A stretch of 64,000 nt of DNA, taken from PWQG01 sp050486205 (GTDB taxonomy: Bacteria; Pseudomonadota; Gammaproteobacteria; Pseudomonadales; Pseudohongiellaceae). The notes under the pieces were generated by a model. That model was given only the letters and a program-made list of their open reading frames with translations, made no database searches and was not told where the DNA came from. The position numbers and the translations under genes are program-made. Location: the NCBI GenBank assembly GCA_050486205.1, contig JBJHCW010000006.1, positions 248,001-312,000 on the forward strand. The letters are read 5' to 3'. Of the stretch, positions 7,844 through 16,048 are shown in pieces (position 1 is the stretch's first letter; every line of letters starts with the position of its first letter).

Positions 7844-9820
7844 CTACTGTCCTGATTCTTGCAGGGATCCGGATGCGTCGGAACCACTGACGCGGAATGC
7901 CATGACATGGTCACCGCGTACAGTATCCAGTTGTCCGTGTCCGCCGACCGCCACCACGATGTATTGTGCACCATCGAGTTCGTAACTCATCGGTGTCGCC
8001 ATGGCTGGCGCGGGAAGTCGGTGTTGCCAGAGCTCCTCACCGGTGTGTATATCAATAATCCGCAGGGTATGCTCAGCGGCTGCACCGATGACAATCAGGC
8101 CTGATGCCGTGACCAGCGGGCCACCCATATTGGGTACACCCCATCTGAAATTTGGCACCAGCGCGGGAGCCAGGTCCCGGATGCTGCCAAGTGGTATTTC
8201 CCAGAGAATGTCTCCCGCCTGCAGATCCACAGCGACCAGTTTGCCCCATGGTGGACGTGTGCAGGGCAGACCCAGGGGTGAGAGGAATATGCGCCGGGCC
8301 ATATAATAGGGTGTGCCCCTTTGTGGTGATACCTGCCAATCGTCCAGCTCGCCGCTGGCACGTAGTGCCGCGATGTCTTCCTCCGGAATCAGTCGCACCA
8401 GCGCAGGAATCTGATTGACATTGGCTACAGCAAGCTGTCGCTCCGGGTCAATGGCCACACCGCCCCAGTTCGAACCACCGGCATAACTGGGATACATTAC
8501 GCTTCCTGTCAATGAAGGTGGTGTGAAAATGCCGTCTGATCGAAAGCTGCGCAAAATCCGCTGGCAACTACGCCGGTCCAGCCAGGCAATACCAAAGGCA
8601 TCATCTTCGGTAAGCGGCCGGTGTTCCACCAATGGTGGAATCGACGAGAAAGGTTGACGCAGTGAAGCGACTTCGCCCGGTACATCACTGGCAGGTACAT
8701 CGCGGTCGATTATTTCATGGATCGGTTCTCCGCTGTCCCGGTCGAAGGTGTACAACATGCCTGTTTTGGTCACAATGACTACCGCGTCAATAGCCTGACC
8801 GTCACGTTGCAAAGTGGTCAGAGTGGGTTGTGCAGGAATGTCATAGTCCCACAGGTCATGATGGATCAACTGCTGATGCCAGATCACATCGCCGTGATCA
8901 AGATCCAGTGCCACCAGTGAGTTGGCATAACGGTTGTCGCCGGGACGTTCACCACCATAGAAATCCGGGCTGGGCGAGGAGGTGGACAGAAATATGAGCT
9001 TGCGCGCCAAATCCACAGACATCGGTGCCCACACGTTTGCCGAGCCTGTGATGTCTGCACTGTTACCACCCCAGTCTGCGCGCACAGGATCATCCGGGTC
9101 GCGTGGAATGGGGTCCCATATCCAGTGTACTTCCCCGGTGCGGGCGTCCAGTGAGCGAACAATACCGCGTGGCGATGCCACTTCCTGGTTGTCTCCAATG
9201 GCTGAGCCGACAATGATTGTATCGCCGGCCACTGCAGGGGGAGAGGTGATACCGTAATATCCCGCAAGATTGTCATGATCACCGACACCTTCCCGCATGT
9301 CTGCGTAGCCGGGATGACCCGCTTTTGCACCGAAGTCAGCACACGGCTCTCCGGTCTCGGCATCGAGGGCATGCACAATGCCGGTAAGGGTGCCAAGAAA
9401 GATACGATGTGGGCAAATGTCGGATTCACCATGCCAGATGCTCACGCCGCGTGAGGCGCTTTCCGAATAGCGAATGTCGTTCGGAATTTCGGCATCAAAG
9501 CGCCAGCGCTCCTCTCCGGTAGCGGCATCAAGCGCCATCACCTGGTTTGCGCTGGTACTGATGTAGAGTGTGCGCTGCCAGAGAATGGGGTTGGCCTGGA
9601 ATGAGTGACCCTTGTAGACAAAACCCTGGTTCAGATCACCGGTGCGGTAGGTCCATGCCAGTGCCAGCCGATCCAGCGTGTGGTGATTGATGTGTGTCAG
9701 GGGCGTGTACTGCTGCCCACCCTGTCCACCGTATTGATCCCATTGCTGCGATTGCACAATCTGTGCGAATCCAGCAACAAGCGTGATAACAAGGTAAATA
9801 TGTGTACATGGTTTCATCAT
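7844..9820 (-). CDS. Periplasmic PQQ-dependent dehydrogenase, glucose dehydrogenase-like
   Basis: Protein of 658 residues with a signal peptide (about 1-25) followed by an eight-bladed quinoprotein propeller that uses pyrroloquinoline quinone to oxidise a sugar or alcohol in the periplasm. Family landmarks are WDQYGGQGGQQYTPL, TPPSLTGSVMYPSYAGGSNW and PWGKLVAVDLQAGDILWE, which match the soluble portion of membrane glucose dehydrogenase Gcd. The five-helix membrane anchor of Gcd and any CxxCH haem motif are absent, so electrons must go to a separate acceptor. No pqq synthesis genes are in the window. The start is ATG-ATG: the second (9817) has the better spacing to GGGAG. It converges with the unknown secreted protein. 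Confidence 0.85.
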   Translation of the reverse strand: MMKPCTHIYLVITLVAGFAQIVQSQQWDQYGGQGGQQYTPLTHINHHTLDRLALAWTYRTGDLNQGFVYKGHSFQANPILWQRTLYISTSANQVMALDAATGEERWRFDAEIPNDIRYSESASRGVSIWHGESDICPHRIFLGTLTGIVHALDAETGEPCADFGAKAGHPGYADMREGVGDHDNLAGYYGITSPPAVAGDTIIVGSAIGDNQEVASPRGIVRSLDARTGEVHWIWDPIPRDPDDPVRADWGGNSADITGSANVWAPMSVDLARKLIFLSTSSPSPDFYGGERPGDNRYANSLVALDLDHGDVIWHQQLIHHDLWDYDIPAQPTLTTLQRDGQAIDAVVIVTKTGMLYTFDRDSGEPIHEIIDRDVPASDVPGEVASLRQPFSSIPPLVEHRPLTEDDAFGIAWLDRRSCQRILRSFRSDGIFTPPSLTGSVMYPSYAGGSNWGGVAIDPERQLAVANVNQIPALVRLIPEEDIAALRASGELDDWQVSPQRGTPYYMARRIFLSPLGLPCTRPPWGKLVAVDLQAGDILWEIPLGSIRDLAPALVPNFRWGVPNMGGPLVTASGLIVIGAAAEHTLRIIDIHTGEELWQHRLPAPAMATPMSYELDGAQYIVVAVGGHGQLDTVRGDHVMAFRVSGSDASGSLQESGQ

Positions 9821-9935
9821 GGCTCCCGCATTCCCCTGTGAAGCTGTCCGGTATTGATGGTTATGCTATACGGGAGGGCGGCGCTTGTGGGGAATTGGGG
9901 GCGGAGGGACAGAAAAGGTGATGAAAGTGCCTGGA

Positions 9936-10802
9936 TCAGGGACGAAACTTCGGACCTGGGTCTGTTTGCAGGCGTTGCTTCAAGTCTGCAAGGTGGGTTT
10001 TGCTAACCGGGACAGTGGCGCCACTGTTGAGTTCGAGCTGAAGATCGCCCGATTCCTGTAGTGCGACTACTCTGTCCAGATTGACAATGGCTGTGCGATG
10101 CACACGCAGAAAGAGTCGAGGATCCAGTTGTGTCAGCAGTCCCGACAGGGTCTGACGCATCGGATAGCTGCGACCTGCGCAGTGCAGCAATACATAATTA
10201 CCTGCGGACTGAATCCAGTCGATATTGTCCGACCTGACCAGGTATGCCTTGTCCAGCATTTTCACCAGGAACTGGTGCTGGTATGTTGAGGCATAATCGG
10301 AATCTGATTCGGTATCGACAAACCCGGCCTCGCCCTGCAGTCGGTCCAGTATGAAGTGGTAGCCGTATATCGCCAGCACCAGACAGACATACACCAGAAA
10401 TCCCTTCCGCATTTCATAAAGCAAACCCAGCATCACCGGGCCGAAGTTGTAACTGCTCCCTGCCAGCGCCCACAACAACTTGCGCATGACAACAAACAGT
10501 GCAACATGAGCGAGGCTGAAGCAGACGAAGGCAGGAACGTGCCAGAGGATACGCCATTGCACGTTGGACCACTTGAGGTTGAGTCTGTCTACAAACCAGA
10601 CCAGCAATGGGAACAGAGGTAGTATGGCCCAGGTGCCGGTAAGCTCGGCGGCCAGCGCGGCAGACCAGTCACTGGCCTGTCCGGCACGTACGTTTTCTAT
10701 GATTTTTGATGTGGCGTTGACCAGCCCGAACAGGGTTGTCATCAGAAAGAGCATGGCGGCTTCGTAACGCCGGCGATGCTTCAGGTAGGTATCCAGTGTC
10801 AT
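9936..10802 (-). CDS. Membrane-anchored LytTR DNA-binding regulator
   Basis: Protein of 288 residues with four predicted membrane segments (about 16-34, 50-68, 80-105, 125-148) and a C-terminal LytTR domain (about 180-280). The LytTR core is seen in AYLVRSDNIDWIQSAGNYV and RVHRTAIVNLDRV. Such one-component regulators bind DNA from the membrane and probably sense an envelope signal; there is no receiver domain. It is transcribed in the same direction as the PQQ dehydrogenase 115 bp downstream and could regulate it, but this is only inferred from position. No LytTR direct-repeat operator was identified. Confidence 0.85.
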   Translation of the reverse strand: MTLDTYLKHRRRYEAAMLFLMTTLFGLVNATSKIIENVRAGQASDWSAALAAELTGTWAILPLFPLLVWFVDRLNLKWSNVQWRILWHVPAFVCFSLAHVALFVVMRKLLWALAGSSYNFGPVMLGLLYEMRKGFLVYVCLVLAIYGYHFILDRLQGEAGFVDTESDSDYASTYQHQFLVKMLDKAYLVRSDNIDWIQSAGNYVLLHCAGRSYPMRQTLSGLLTQLDPRLFLRVHRTAIVNLDRVVALQESGDLQLELNSGATVPVSKTHLADLKQRLQTDPGPKFRP

Positions 10803-10823
10803 GGCTCTGAGTCGATCACTTGG

Positions 10824-10852
10824 CTAGTGTCCTGAATCATAACGGACGTTAC
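10824..10852. repeat. Solo end of CTAG-type short repeat in greB 3' end
   Basis: CTAGTGTCCTGAATCATAA at 10824-10842 matches the left end of the complete 106-bp repeat at 52779 (CTAGTGTCCTGTGTCATAA), 17 of 19 bases, then diverges. On the minus strand it forms the last codons and the TAG stop of greB. No partner end is nearby, so this is a relic or partial copy. Confidence 0.6.
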
Positions 10853-11333
10853 AGATGATGTAATGTCGTGGCCCGTCGGGCGTCTGAACCGTCAGCTCAT
10901 TGTCCAGTGCTTTCCCCAGCAAGGCGCGCCCCAGGGGTGCGTCCATGCTGACGTATCCGGGTCGGTCACCGATTTCGTCCGGGCCAACAATACGATACTC
11001 GGCCAGCTCGCCGCTGCTGATATCCTCAAGCTCCACCCAGGCGCCAAAATAGACCTTGCTGCTGTCGTCCGGAATGGTTCTGACAACCGTGGCGGTTTCC
11101 AGTCGTTTGCTGAGATAGCGCACACGCCGATCAATCTCACGCAGACGTTTTTTACCGTAGGTGTATTCGGCGTTCTCCGATCGGTCGCCCTGGGCGGCGG
11201 CCTCGGTCACAGATTGTGTGACACGTGGCCGCTCTTCGCGCCACAGGTGGTTCAGTTCCTGCTTCAGTCGCGCCTCACCCTCAACCGTCAGGTAGTTGGA
11301 TTTCGGCGCGGCAGGTGGTCGGTATCTTCCCAT
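10824..11333 (-). CDS. greB: Transcription elongation factor GreB
   Basis: Protein of 169 residues. GreB enters the secondary channel of stalled RNA polymerase and stimulates cleavage of backtracked RNA. The N-terminal coiled-coil is clear, and its tip GDRSENAEY carries the Asp and Glu needed for Mg2+ coordination. The C-terminal FKBP-like domain ends in HYIICNVRYDSGH. It is 11 residues longer than E. coli GreB (158). The final RYDSGH and the TAG stop coincide with the CTAGTGTCCTG repeat at 10824, so the C-terminus may have been altered by a repeat. It lies downstream of serA and serC on the same strand, 16 bp after serC. Confidence 0.92.
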   Translation of the reverse strand: MGRYRPPAAPKSNYLTVEGEARLKQELNHLWREERPRVTQSVTEAAAQGDRSENAEYTYGKKRLREIDRRVRYLSKRLETATVVRTIPDDSSKVYFGAWVELEDISSGELAEYRIVGPDEIGDRPGYVSMDAPLGRALLGKALDNELTVQTPDGPRHYIICNVRYDSGH

Positions 11334-11349
11334 GGTCGGCGGCGGCTGG

Positions 11350-12438
11350 TCAGCCGTTACGGCGCGAGAAGTCCTTCATGAAGTCCACCAGTTGCTGGCA
11401 GCCTTCAAGCGGCATGGCATTGTAGATGGAGGCGCGGATACCGCCGACCAGTCTATGGCCCTTGAGTGCGTACAATCCCTGCTTCAGCGCTTCGTCCAGG
11501 AACGGTTTGTCCAGTTCGCTGTTGGCCAGATTGAAAGTCACGTTCATGTGTGAGCGGTGGTCGGCGTGTGCGCTGCCGATGTAGAAGTCATCCGCATCAA
11601 TGGCGTCGTAGATCAGTTTCGCTTTCTGTGCGTTGAGTTTTTCAATGGCTGACACGCCGCCCTGATCCTTGAGCCACTTCAACACCAGATTCATCATGTA
11701 GATGGCGAAGGTGTTGTTGGTGTTGGACATGGAGTGATTCTTTGCATAGTTGGCGTAGTCCAGCAGTGACGGCGTGTGCGGCAGGGCGTGACCGAGCAGG
11801 TCCTTGCGCACTATCACCACGGCCAGTCCCGAGGGGCCCAGATTCTTCTGCAGACCGGCAAAAATGATACCGAAGCGGCGATAATCCAGTTCGCGCGACA
11901 GCAGCTCGGATGTCATATCGGCCACCAGTGGAATGTCGCCGGTGTCCGGGAACCGGTTCCAGCGGGTGCCAAAAATGGTGTTGTTGCTGGTGATGTGGAC
12001 GTAGGAGCTGTCACTGTCCACAGCCGCTGGATCAAAATCCGGGATACGGTCAAAGCTGGTGCTTTCGCTGCTGGCGGCCACGGTGATGTTGCCGAAGCGC
12101 TGGGCTTCCTTGCGCGCCAGTGCGGCAAAGTTGCCGGTTTCCACATAGGCTGCCTTGTGCGCGGGTTTCAGGCCAAGCAGGTTCAGCGGCACAGCCGAGA
12201 ACTGCATCTGTGCACCGCCATGCACGTACAGCAGCTCGTAATCGTCCGGCAGGCCGGACAGTTCACGGAACAGACTGTCAGTCTCGTCCAGCACGGCGCC
12301 GAATTCCTTCGAGCGATGGCTGATCTCGATCAGTGATGCACCCATACCCTGGAAATCCAGGAATTCGTCACGGGCTTTTTCCATCACCGGAGTCGGCAGC
12401 ATGGCCGGCCCGGCACCAAAGTTAAAAACGCGGTTCAT
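11350..12438 (-). CDS. serC: Phosphoserine aminotransferase
   Basis: Protein of 362 residues, the normal length. SerC is a PLP enzyme that converts 3-phosphohydroxypyruvate and glutamate to phosphoserine, and also serves pyridoxal phosphate synthesis. The start MNRVFNFGAGPAMLP and the PLP lysine in GLQKNLGPSG (Lys198) are diagnostic, as are HRSKEF (residues 41-46) and NTNNTFAIY. A GGAAAC-type ribosome site precedes the ATG. It follows serA by 14 bp, so the first two serine steps are one operon; serB is not in the window. Confidence 0.96.
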   Translation of the reverse strand: MNRVFNFGAGPAMLPTPVMEKARDEFLDFQGMGASLIEISHRSKEFGAVLDETDSLFRELSGLPDDYELLYVHGGAQMQFSAVPLNLLGLKPAHKAAYVETGNFAALARKEAQRFGNITVAASSESTSFDRIPDFDPAAVDSDSSYVHITSNNTIFGTRWNRFPDTGDIPLVADMTSELLSRELDYRRFGIIFAGLQKNLGPSGLAVVIVRKDLLGHALPHTPSLLDYANYAKNHSMSNTNNTFAIYMMNLVLKWLKDQGGVSAIEKLNAQKAKLIYDAIDADDFYIGSAHADHRSHMNVTFNLANSELDKPFLDEALKQGLYALKGHRLVGGIRASIYNAMPLEGCQQLVDFMKDFSRRNG

Positions 12439-12452
12439 GGTTGTTTCCTTAG

Positions 12453-13634
12453 TTAGAGCAGACTGACTTTGACAATATTTCCGGTTCCGGCAATAGCCTG
12501 GATCACGCTGTCGGAGGGGCGGGTTTCCACATCAATCAGGTTGTAGGCAATGTCATCGCGGCTTTTGTTGATCATGTCGAGCACGTTGATGTTCTGGTCG
12601 GCCAATAGTGACATCACCTGACCCAGCATGCCGGGCACATTGCGATTGGTCACTGCCAAGCGGGTGCCGGCTGGTGCATCGGGAACCCTGTCCAGCGACA
12701 GGGCAGGGAAGTTGACCGAGTTGCGGATATTACCATTTTCCAGAAAATCCTTCAGCTGTTCGGCGGCCATGATGGCGCAGTTGTCCTCGGCTTCATCGGT
12801 GCTTGCGCCGATGTGTGGCATCAAAATCACATCATCCCGGCCGATCAGTTCATGGCGCGGAAAATCACTGACGTATTTACGCAAGCGACCGGCATCCAGA
12901 CCTGCCACCACGGCGGTTGGGTTGACAATTTCATCACGCGAGAAATTCAGCAGCACGGCACCGGGTTTGATGGCGCCCATCATGTCGTCATCAATCAGGC
13001 CAATGGTGGCTTCAATGGCAGGCAGGTGCAGGGTGATGAAGTCCGCGTTGCCGAGCAGGGCGGACAGGTTCTCCACCTTGCGCACCTGGTTGGGTAGTCG
13101 CCAGGCGCCGTCCACGGACAGTTTGGGGTCGTGGCCCAGCACATTCATGCCCAGGCTGATCGCCATTTCAGCCACCAGCGAACCGATTGCCCCCAGGCCC
13201 ACAATGCCCAGCGTCTTGCCGACCAGCTCGTTACCCTTGAAGCGTTTTTTTTCCTGCTCCAGCAGTTTCGACAGCGCGGCATTGTCGTCCCTGTCGGTCA
13301 GGGTTTTCACGTAATCAATGCCCGACAGCACGCCGCGTGATGACAACAGAAGGCCGGTCAGCACAAGTTCCTTGACGGCATTGGCGTTGGCCCCGGGTGT
13401 GTTGAAAACCACAATGCCCTGATCAGTACAATGGGCAAGTGGTATGTTATTGGTGCCGGCGCCGGCACGGGCGATGGCCCGAACGCTGTTGGCGATTTCG
13501 GTGGCCTGCAGTTTATGACTTCTCAACAGGATTGCGTCGGCATCGCTCAGATCGGTTTCAACCTGATAGTCATTGCGCGGGAAGCGTTCCAGTCCTTTGG
13601 GTGAGATGTGGTTGAAGGTTTTTATTCTGTACAT
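12453..13634 (-). CDS. serA: D-3-phosphoglycerate dehydrogenase
   Basis: Protein of 393 residues. SerA oxidises 3-phosphoglycerate with NAD+ in the first step of serine synthesis. The Rossmann motif GLGAIGSLVA, the catalytic Arg in LLNFSRDEIV and the His in LMPHIGASTDEAEDN identify the D-2-hydroxyacid dehydrogenase fold. The C-terminal ACT domain (about 320-393) matches the serine-feedback form without the extra intervening domain, like E. coli SerA. It starts the serA-serC-greB group. The 170-bp spacer to the divergent MBL gene at 13805 must hold its promoter; no clear -35/-10 pair was picked out. Confidence 0.95.
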   Translation of the reverse strand: MYRIKTFNHISPKGLERFPRNDYQVETDLSDADAILLRSHKLQATEIANSVRAIARAGAGTNNIPLAHCTDQGIVVFNTPGANANAVKELVLTGLLLSSRGVLSGIDYVKTLTDRDDNAALSKLLEQEKKRFKGNELVGKTLGIVGLGAIGSLVAEMAISLGMNVLGHDPKLSVDGAWRLPNQVRKVENLSALLGNADFITLHLPAIEATIGLIDDDMMGAIKPGAVLLNFSRDEIVNPTAVVAGLDAGRLRKYVSDFPRHELIGRDDVILMPHIGASTDEAEDNCAIMAAEQLKDFLENGNIRNSVNFPALSLDRVPDAPAGTRLAVTNRNVPGMLGQVMSLLADQNINVLDMINKSRDDIAYNLIDVETRPSDSVIQAIAGTGNIVKVSLL

Positions 13635-13804
13635 TTTTATTCCTGTTCTTGTCTTTCAGGCGCTGCGGGAAAGCGCTCTTTATATCGCGAATACATGCCG
13701 ATGGCCAGCAGCCGGGCGCGTTGTGGGGCTGAGGTGAAAACCGGTATCATGGCGCGGCAACGTCAGCACAGGTTCCGGGGTAACCCGGCCGGGGAGAAAC
13801 GATC

Positions 13805-14650
13805 TTGAGTACCGAGTTCCAGGCAGGTGTGCCGGTCAGTGTCGGCCGTGGTCCAGTGCCAGTGCGGCGTATTCTGTGCGGCAACGCCAGTCCATTGACC
13901 GGTCCGGGAACCAACAGTTACCTGATCGGTACCCAGGCGCTGGCCCTGATAGATCCGGGGCCGGCTGATCCGCAGCATTTGCAGGCGATCCTGGAGGCGG
14001 CGGACGACAGGCCGATTCGCTGGATTTTTGCCACCCATACCCATGGTGATCACTCGCCCGGAGCCGCCGTGTTGCGCGAGCAGACCGGTGCTGAACTGAT
14101 CGGGCTGGCGGCGCCCCGGGCCGGTTACCAGGACGACAGTTTTGTGCCCGATCGCCTTTATGTTGATGGTGAGCGCATCGATTGCGGTGAATTTGTGGTG
14201 CGTCTTGTCCATACACCGGGGCATGTTTCCAATCACTTCTGTTACCTGCTTGAGCAGGAAGGCATGTTGTTTACCGGGGATCACATCCTGCAGGGCAGCA
14301 CATCGGTGATACTGCCGCCCGATGGCGACATGGCGGATTATCTGCTGTCACTGGAGGCGCTGCGAGCGTTACCACTGGCGTCGTTGGCGCCGGGGCACGG
14401 TGCTGTGATGGATGATCCGGAACAGGTTATCGATACCCTCGTGCGCCACCGCATGCGACGTGAGCAGAAAGTGGTGACGGCGCTGGCGTCTTTGGGGGCA
14501 GTTGATATCGACACCTTGGTGTTGAGTGTCTACGACGATGTGGCCGAGCATCTGTTGCCATGGGCCAAAAAGACATTGCTCGCACATCTGATCAAATTGC
14601 AGGGCGAGCAGCGCGCCAGCTGTCAGGATCACCGGTGGCAGTTGACGTGA
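13805..14650 (+). CDS. Metallo-beta-lactamase-fold hydrolase, LACTB2-like
   Basis: Protein of 281 residues. The MBL zinc motif is THTHGDHSPGA, with further ligands in HTPGHVSNH, FTGDHILQG and APGHGAVM. A winged-helix-like C-terminal domain (about 205-281) places it with the LACTB2/RNase Z-related hydrolases, which may act on RNA or thioesters; substrate unknown. It is cytosolic, with no signal peptide. The start is TTG at 13805, chosen because GGGGAGAAA sits 5-9 nt before it and no better ATG exists. The stop overlaps the next gene's GTG by 4 bp. Confidence 0.85.
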   Translation: MSTEFQAGVPVSVGRGPVPVRRILCGNASPLTGPGTNSYLIGTQALALIDPGPADPQHLQAILEAADDRPIRWIFATHTHGDHSPGAAVLREQTGAELIGLAAPRAGYQDDSFVPDRLYVDGERIDCGEFVVRLVHTPGHVSNHFCYLLEQEGMLFTGDHILQGSTSVILPPDGDMADYLLSLEALRALPLASLAPGHGAVMDDPEQVIDTLVRHRMRREQKVVTALASLGAVDIDTLVLSVYDDVAEHLLPWAKKTLLAHLIKLQGEQRASCQDHRWQLT

Positions 14651-14973
14651 CGCCGTCCCCGGGCTGCTGGTTTCTGTATGTGCTTCGCTGCGCTGATGGC
14701 AGCCTGTATACCGGTATCACAACGGATGTTCCGCGGCGACTGGCTGAGCACAACAGTGGTGGGCCGCGCGCTGCACGTTATGTGCGGGGTCGCGGGCCGT
14801 TGACACTGGTCTACTGTAGCCAGGCAGGTGACCGCGCCAGCGCCAGCAGCGCGGAGAACCGTATCAAGCGATTGGCCGTAGAACACAAGCAGGCACTGAT
14901 TGCCAGCCAGATGCCGGTTCACGACTGGTTGCTGGCCAACAAGCCGGTACAGACGTCGACACAGGAGAAATGA
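14647..14973 (+). CDS. GIY-YIG domain protein, YhbQ/UPF0213 type
   Basis: Protein of 108 residues, a single GIY-YIG nuclease domain. The signature appears as FLYVLRCADGSLYTGIT (the GIY and YIG strands), with the catalytic Arg in VPRRLAEHN and Glu in SSAENRIKRL. YhbQ-like proteins are small DNA-interacting nucleases with poorly known roles. The start is taken as GTG 14647 in a GTGA overlap with the preceding stop; GTG 14635 is an alternative. It is followed 0 bp later by the RudS-like gene. Confidence 0.85.
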   Translation: MTPSPGCWFLYVLRCADGSLYTGITTDVPRRLAEHNSGGPRAARYVRGRGPLTLVYCSQAGDRASASSAENRIKRLAVEHKQALIASQMPVHDWLLANKPVQTSTQEK

Positions 14974-15966
14974 ATGGCAAGTAATGCGCAGCAGGTCAAC
15001 CCGGTGGGTTCGGGTGCCGATCAGGAAGAAAAGATACCGGTGGGCATCAGCAGCTGTCTGCTGGGCGAAGCTGTGCGTTACAACGGTGGGCACCAACTGG
15101 ACAGTTATGTGGATCGTACGCTGGGGCAGTTCTTCTCGTACCGTCCATTCTGTCCGGAGGTGGACATCGGCCTGGGTGTGCCACGCAAACCCATTCGTCT
15201 TGTGCGCCGCGACGGCGAGATTGCCTGCGTGGACATAGAGGACGAAAGTCTGGACTACACCCAGGCCCTGATTGACAGTGCCGACGGTCAGCGCCCCTGG
15301 CTGGAGGAGGTATGTGGTTACATTCTCAAGAAGGCCTCACCCAGCTGTGGCATGGAGCGGGTGAAGGTGTATGAGAGCCTGCAACCCCGGCGTGATGGCA
15401 CCGGTATATTTGCGGCGCGACTGATGGCACTGTTGCCGGAACTGCCGGTGGAAGAGGAGGGGCGCCTGGGTGACCCGGTGCTGCGCGAGAATTTCATCCA
15501 GCGGGTGTATGTCATGTATCGCTGGAAAAAGTTGCTGGCCGAGGGCCTGACGGTGGGCGCTCTGGTGGATTTCCACAGCCGGCACAAGCTGATCCTGATG
15601 AGTCATTGTCAGCAGACCTACCGTGAGCTGGGGCCGCTGGTGGCCTCGGCACGCAAGGACAACGTCGAGGCGCTGGCACCGGAGTACATTCTCACCCTGA
15701 TGACGGCGTTAAAAAAGCGCGCCTCGCGGGGCAACCACGTGAATGTGCTGCAGCATATCCAGGGTTATCTGAAAAATGAGCTGGATGCCGATGACAAGGC
15801 AGAACTGACCGAGGCCATCGCCAACTACCACAAGGGACTGCTGCCGCTTATCGTGCCAATCACCCTGCTCAACCACCATTTTCGGCGCAACCCTGACGAG
15901 TACATCGCCCGGTCCTGGTACATGAAGCCGTACCCGGCAGAAATGTGCCTGCAGAATCGCATCTGA
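14974..15966 (+). CDS. RudS-like tRNA 4-thiouridine desulfidase (DUF523-DUF1722 fusion)
   Basis: Protein of 330 residues in two parts. The N-terminal DUF523/TudS domain (about 20-165) has the three Cys expected to hold a [4Fe-4S] cluster: ISSCLLGEAVRYNG, FCPEVDIGLGVPR and ASPSCGMERV. The C-terminal DUF1722 (about 180-320) includes FHSRHKLILMSH. This fusion has been described as RudS, which removes sulfur from 4-thiouridine in tRNA; the assignment here rests on domain order and the Cys motifs. AGGAGA lies 5 nt before the ATG. It ends an operon-like run MBL, GIY-YIG, RudS; in other bacteria this family often sits near photolyase genes, which are not here. Confidence 0.8.
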   Translation: MASNAQQVNPVGSGADQEEKIPVGISSCLLGEAVRYNGGHQLDSYVDRTLGQFFSYRPFCPEVDIGLGVPRKPIRLVRRDGEIACVDIEDESLDYTQALIDSADGQRPWLEEVCGYILKKASPSCGMERVKVYESLQPRRDGTGIFAARLMALLPELPVEEEGRLGDPVLRENFIQRVYVMYRWKKLLAEGLTVGALVDFHSRHKLILMSHCQQTYRELGPLVASARKDNVEALAPEYILTLMTALKKRASRGNHVNVLQHIQGYLKNELDADDKAELTEAIANYHKGLLPLIVPITLLNHHFRRNPDEYIARSWYMKPYPAEMCLQNRI

Positions 15967-15979
15967 TCGCCGCCAGCGG

Positions 15980-15985
15980 TATAAT
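15980..15985 (+). promoter_or_regulatory. Possible -10 box before proA
   Basis: A perfect TATAAT lies 64 bp before the proA start in the 82-bp gap after the RudS-like gene. The hexamer 17 bp upstream (TCGCAT) is a poor -35, so the promoter would need an activator or other contacts. Low confidence. Confidence 0.35.
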
Positions 15986-16048
15986 CGCGGGTTTCCCCAG
16001 CGCCCCGGGCGCGGACACCCGCAGAAACAGCGATCGGAAGTCTTCAAC

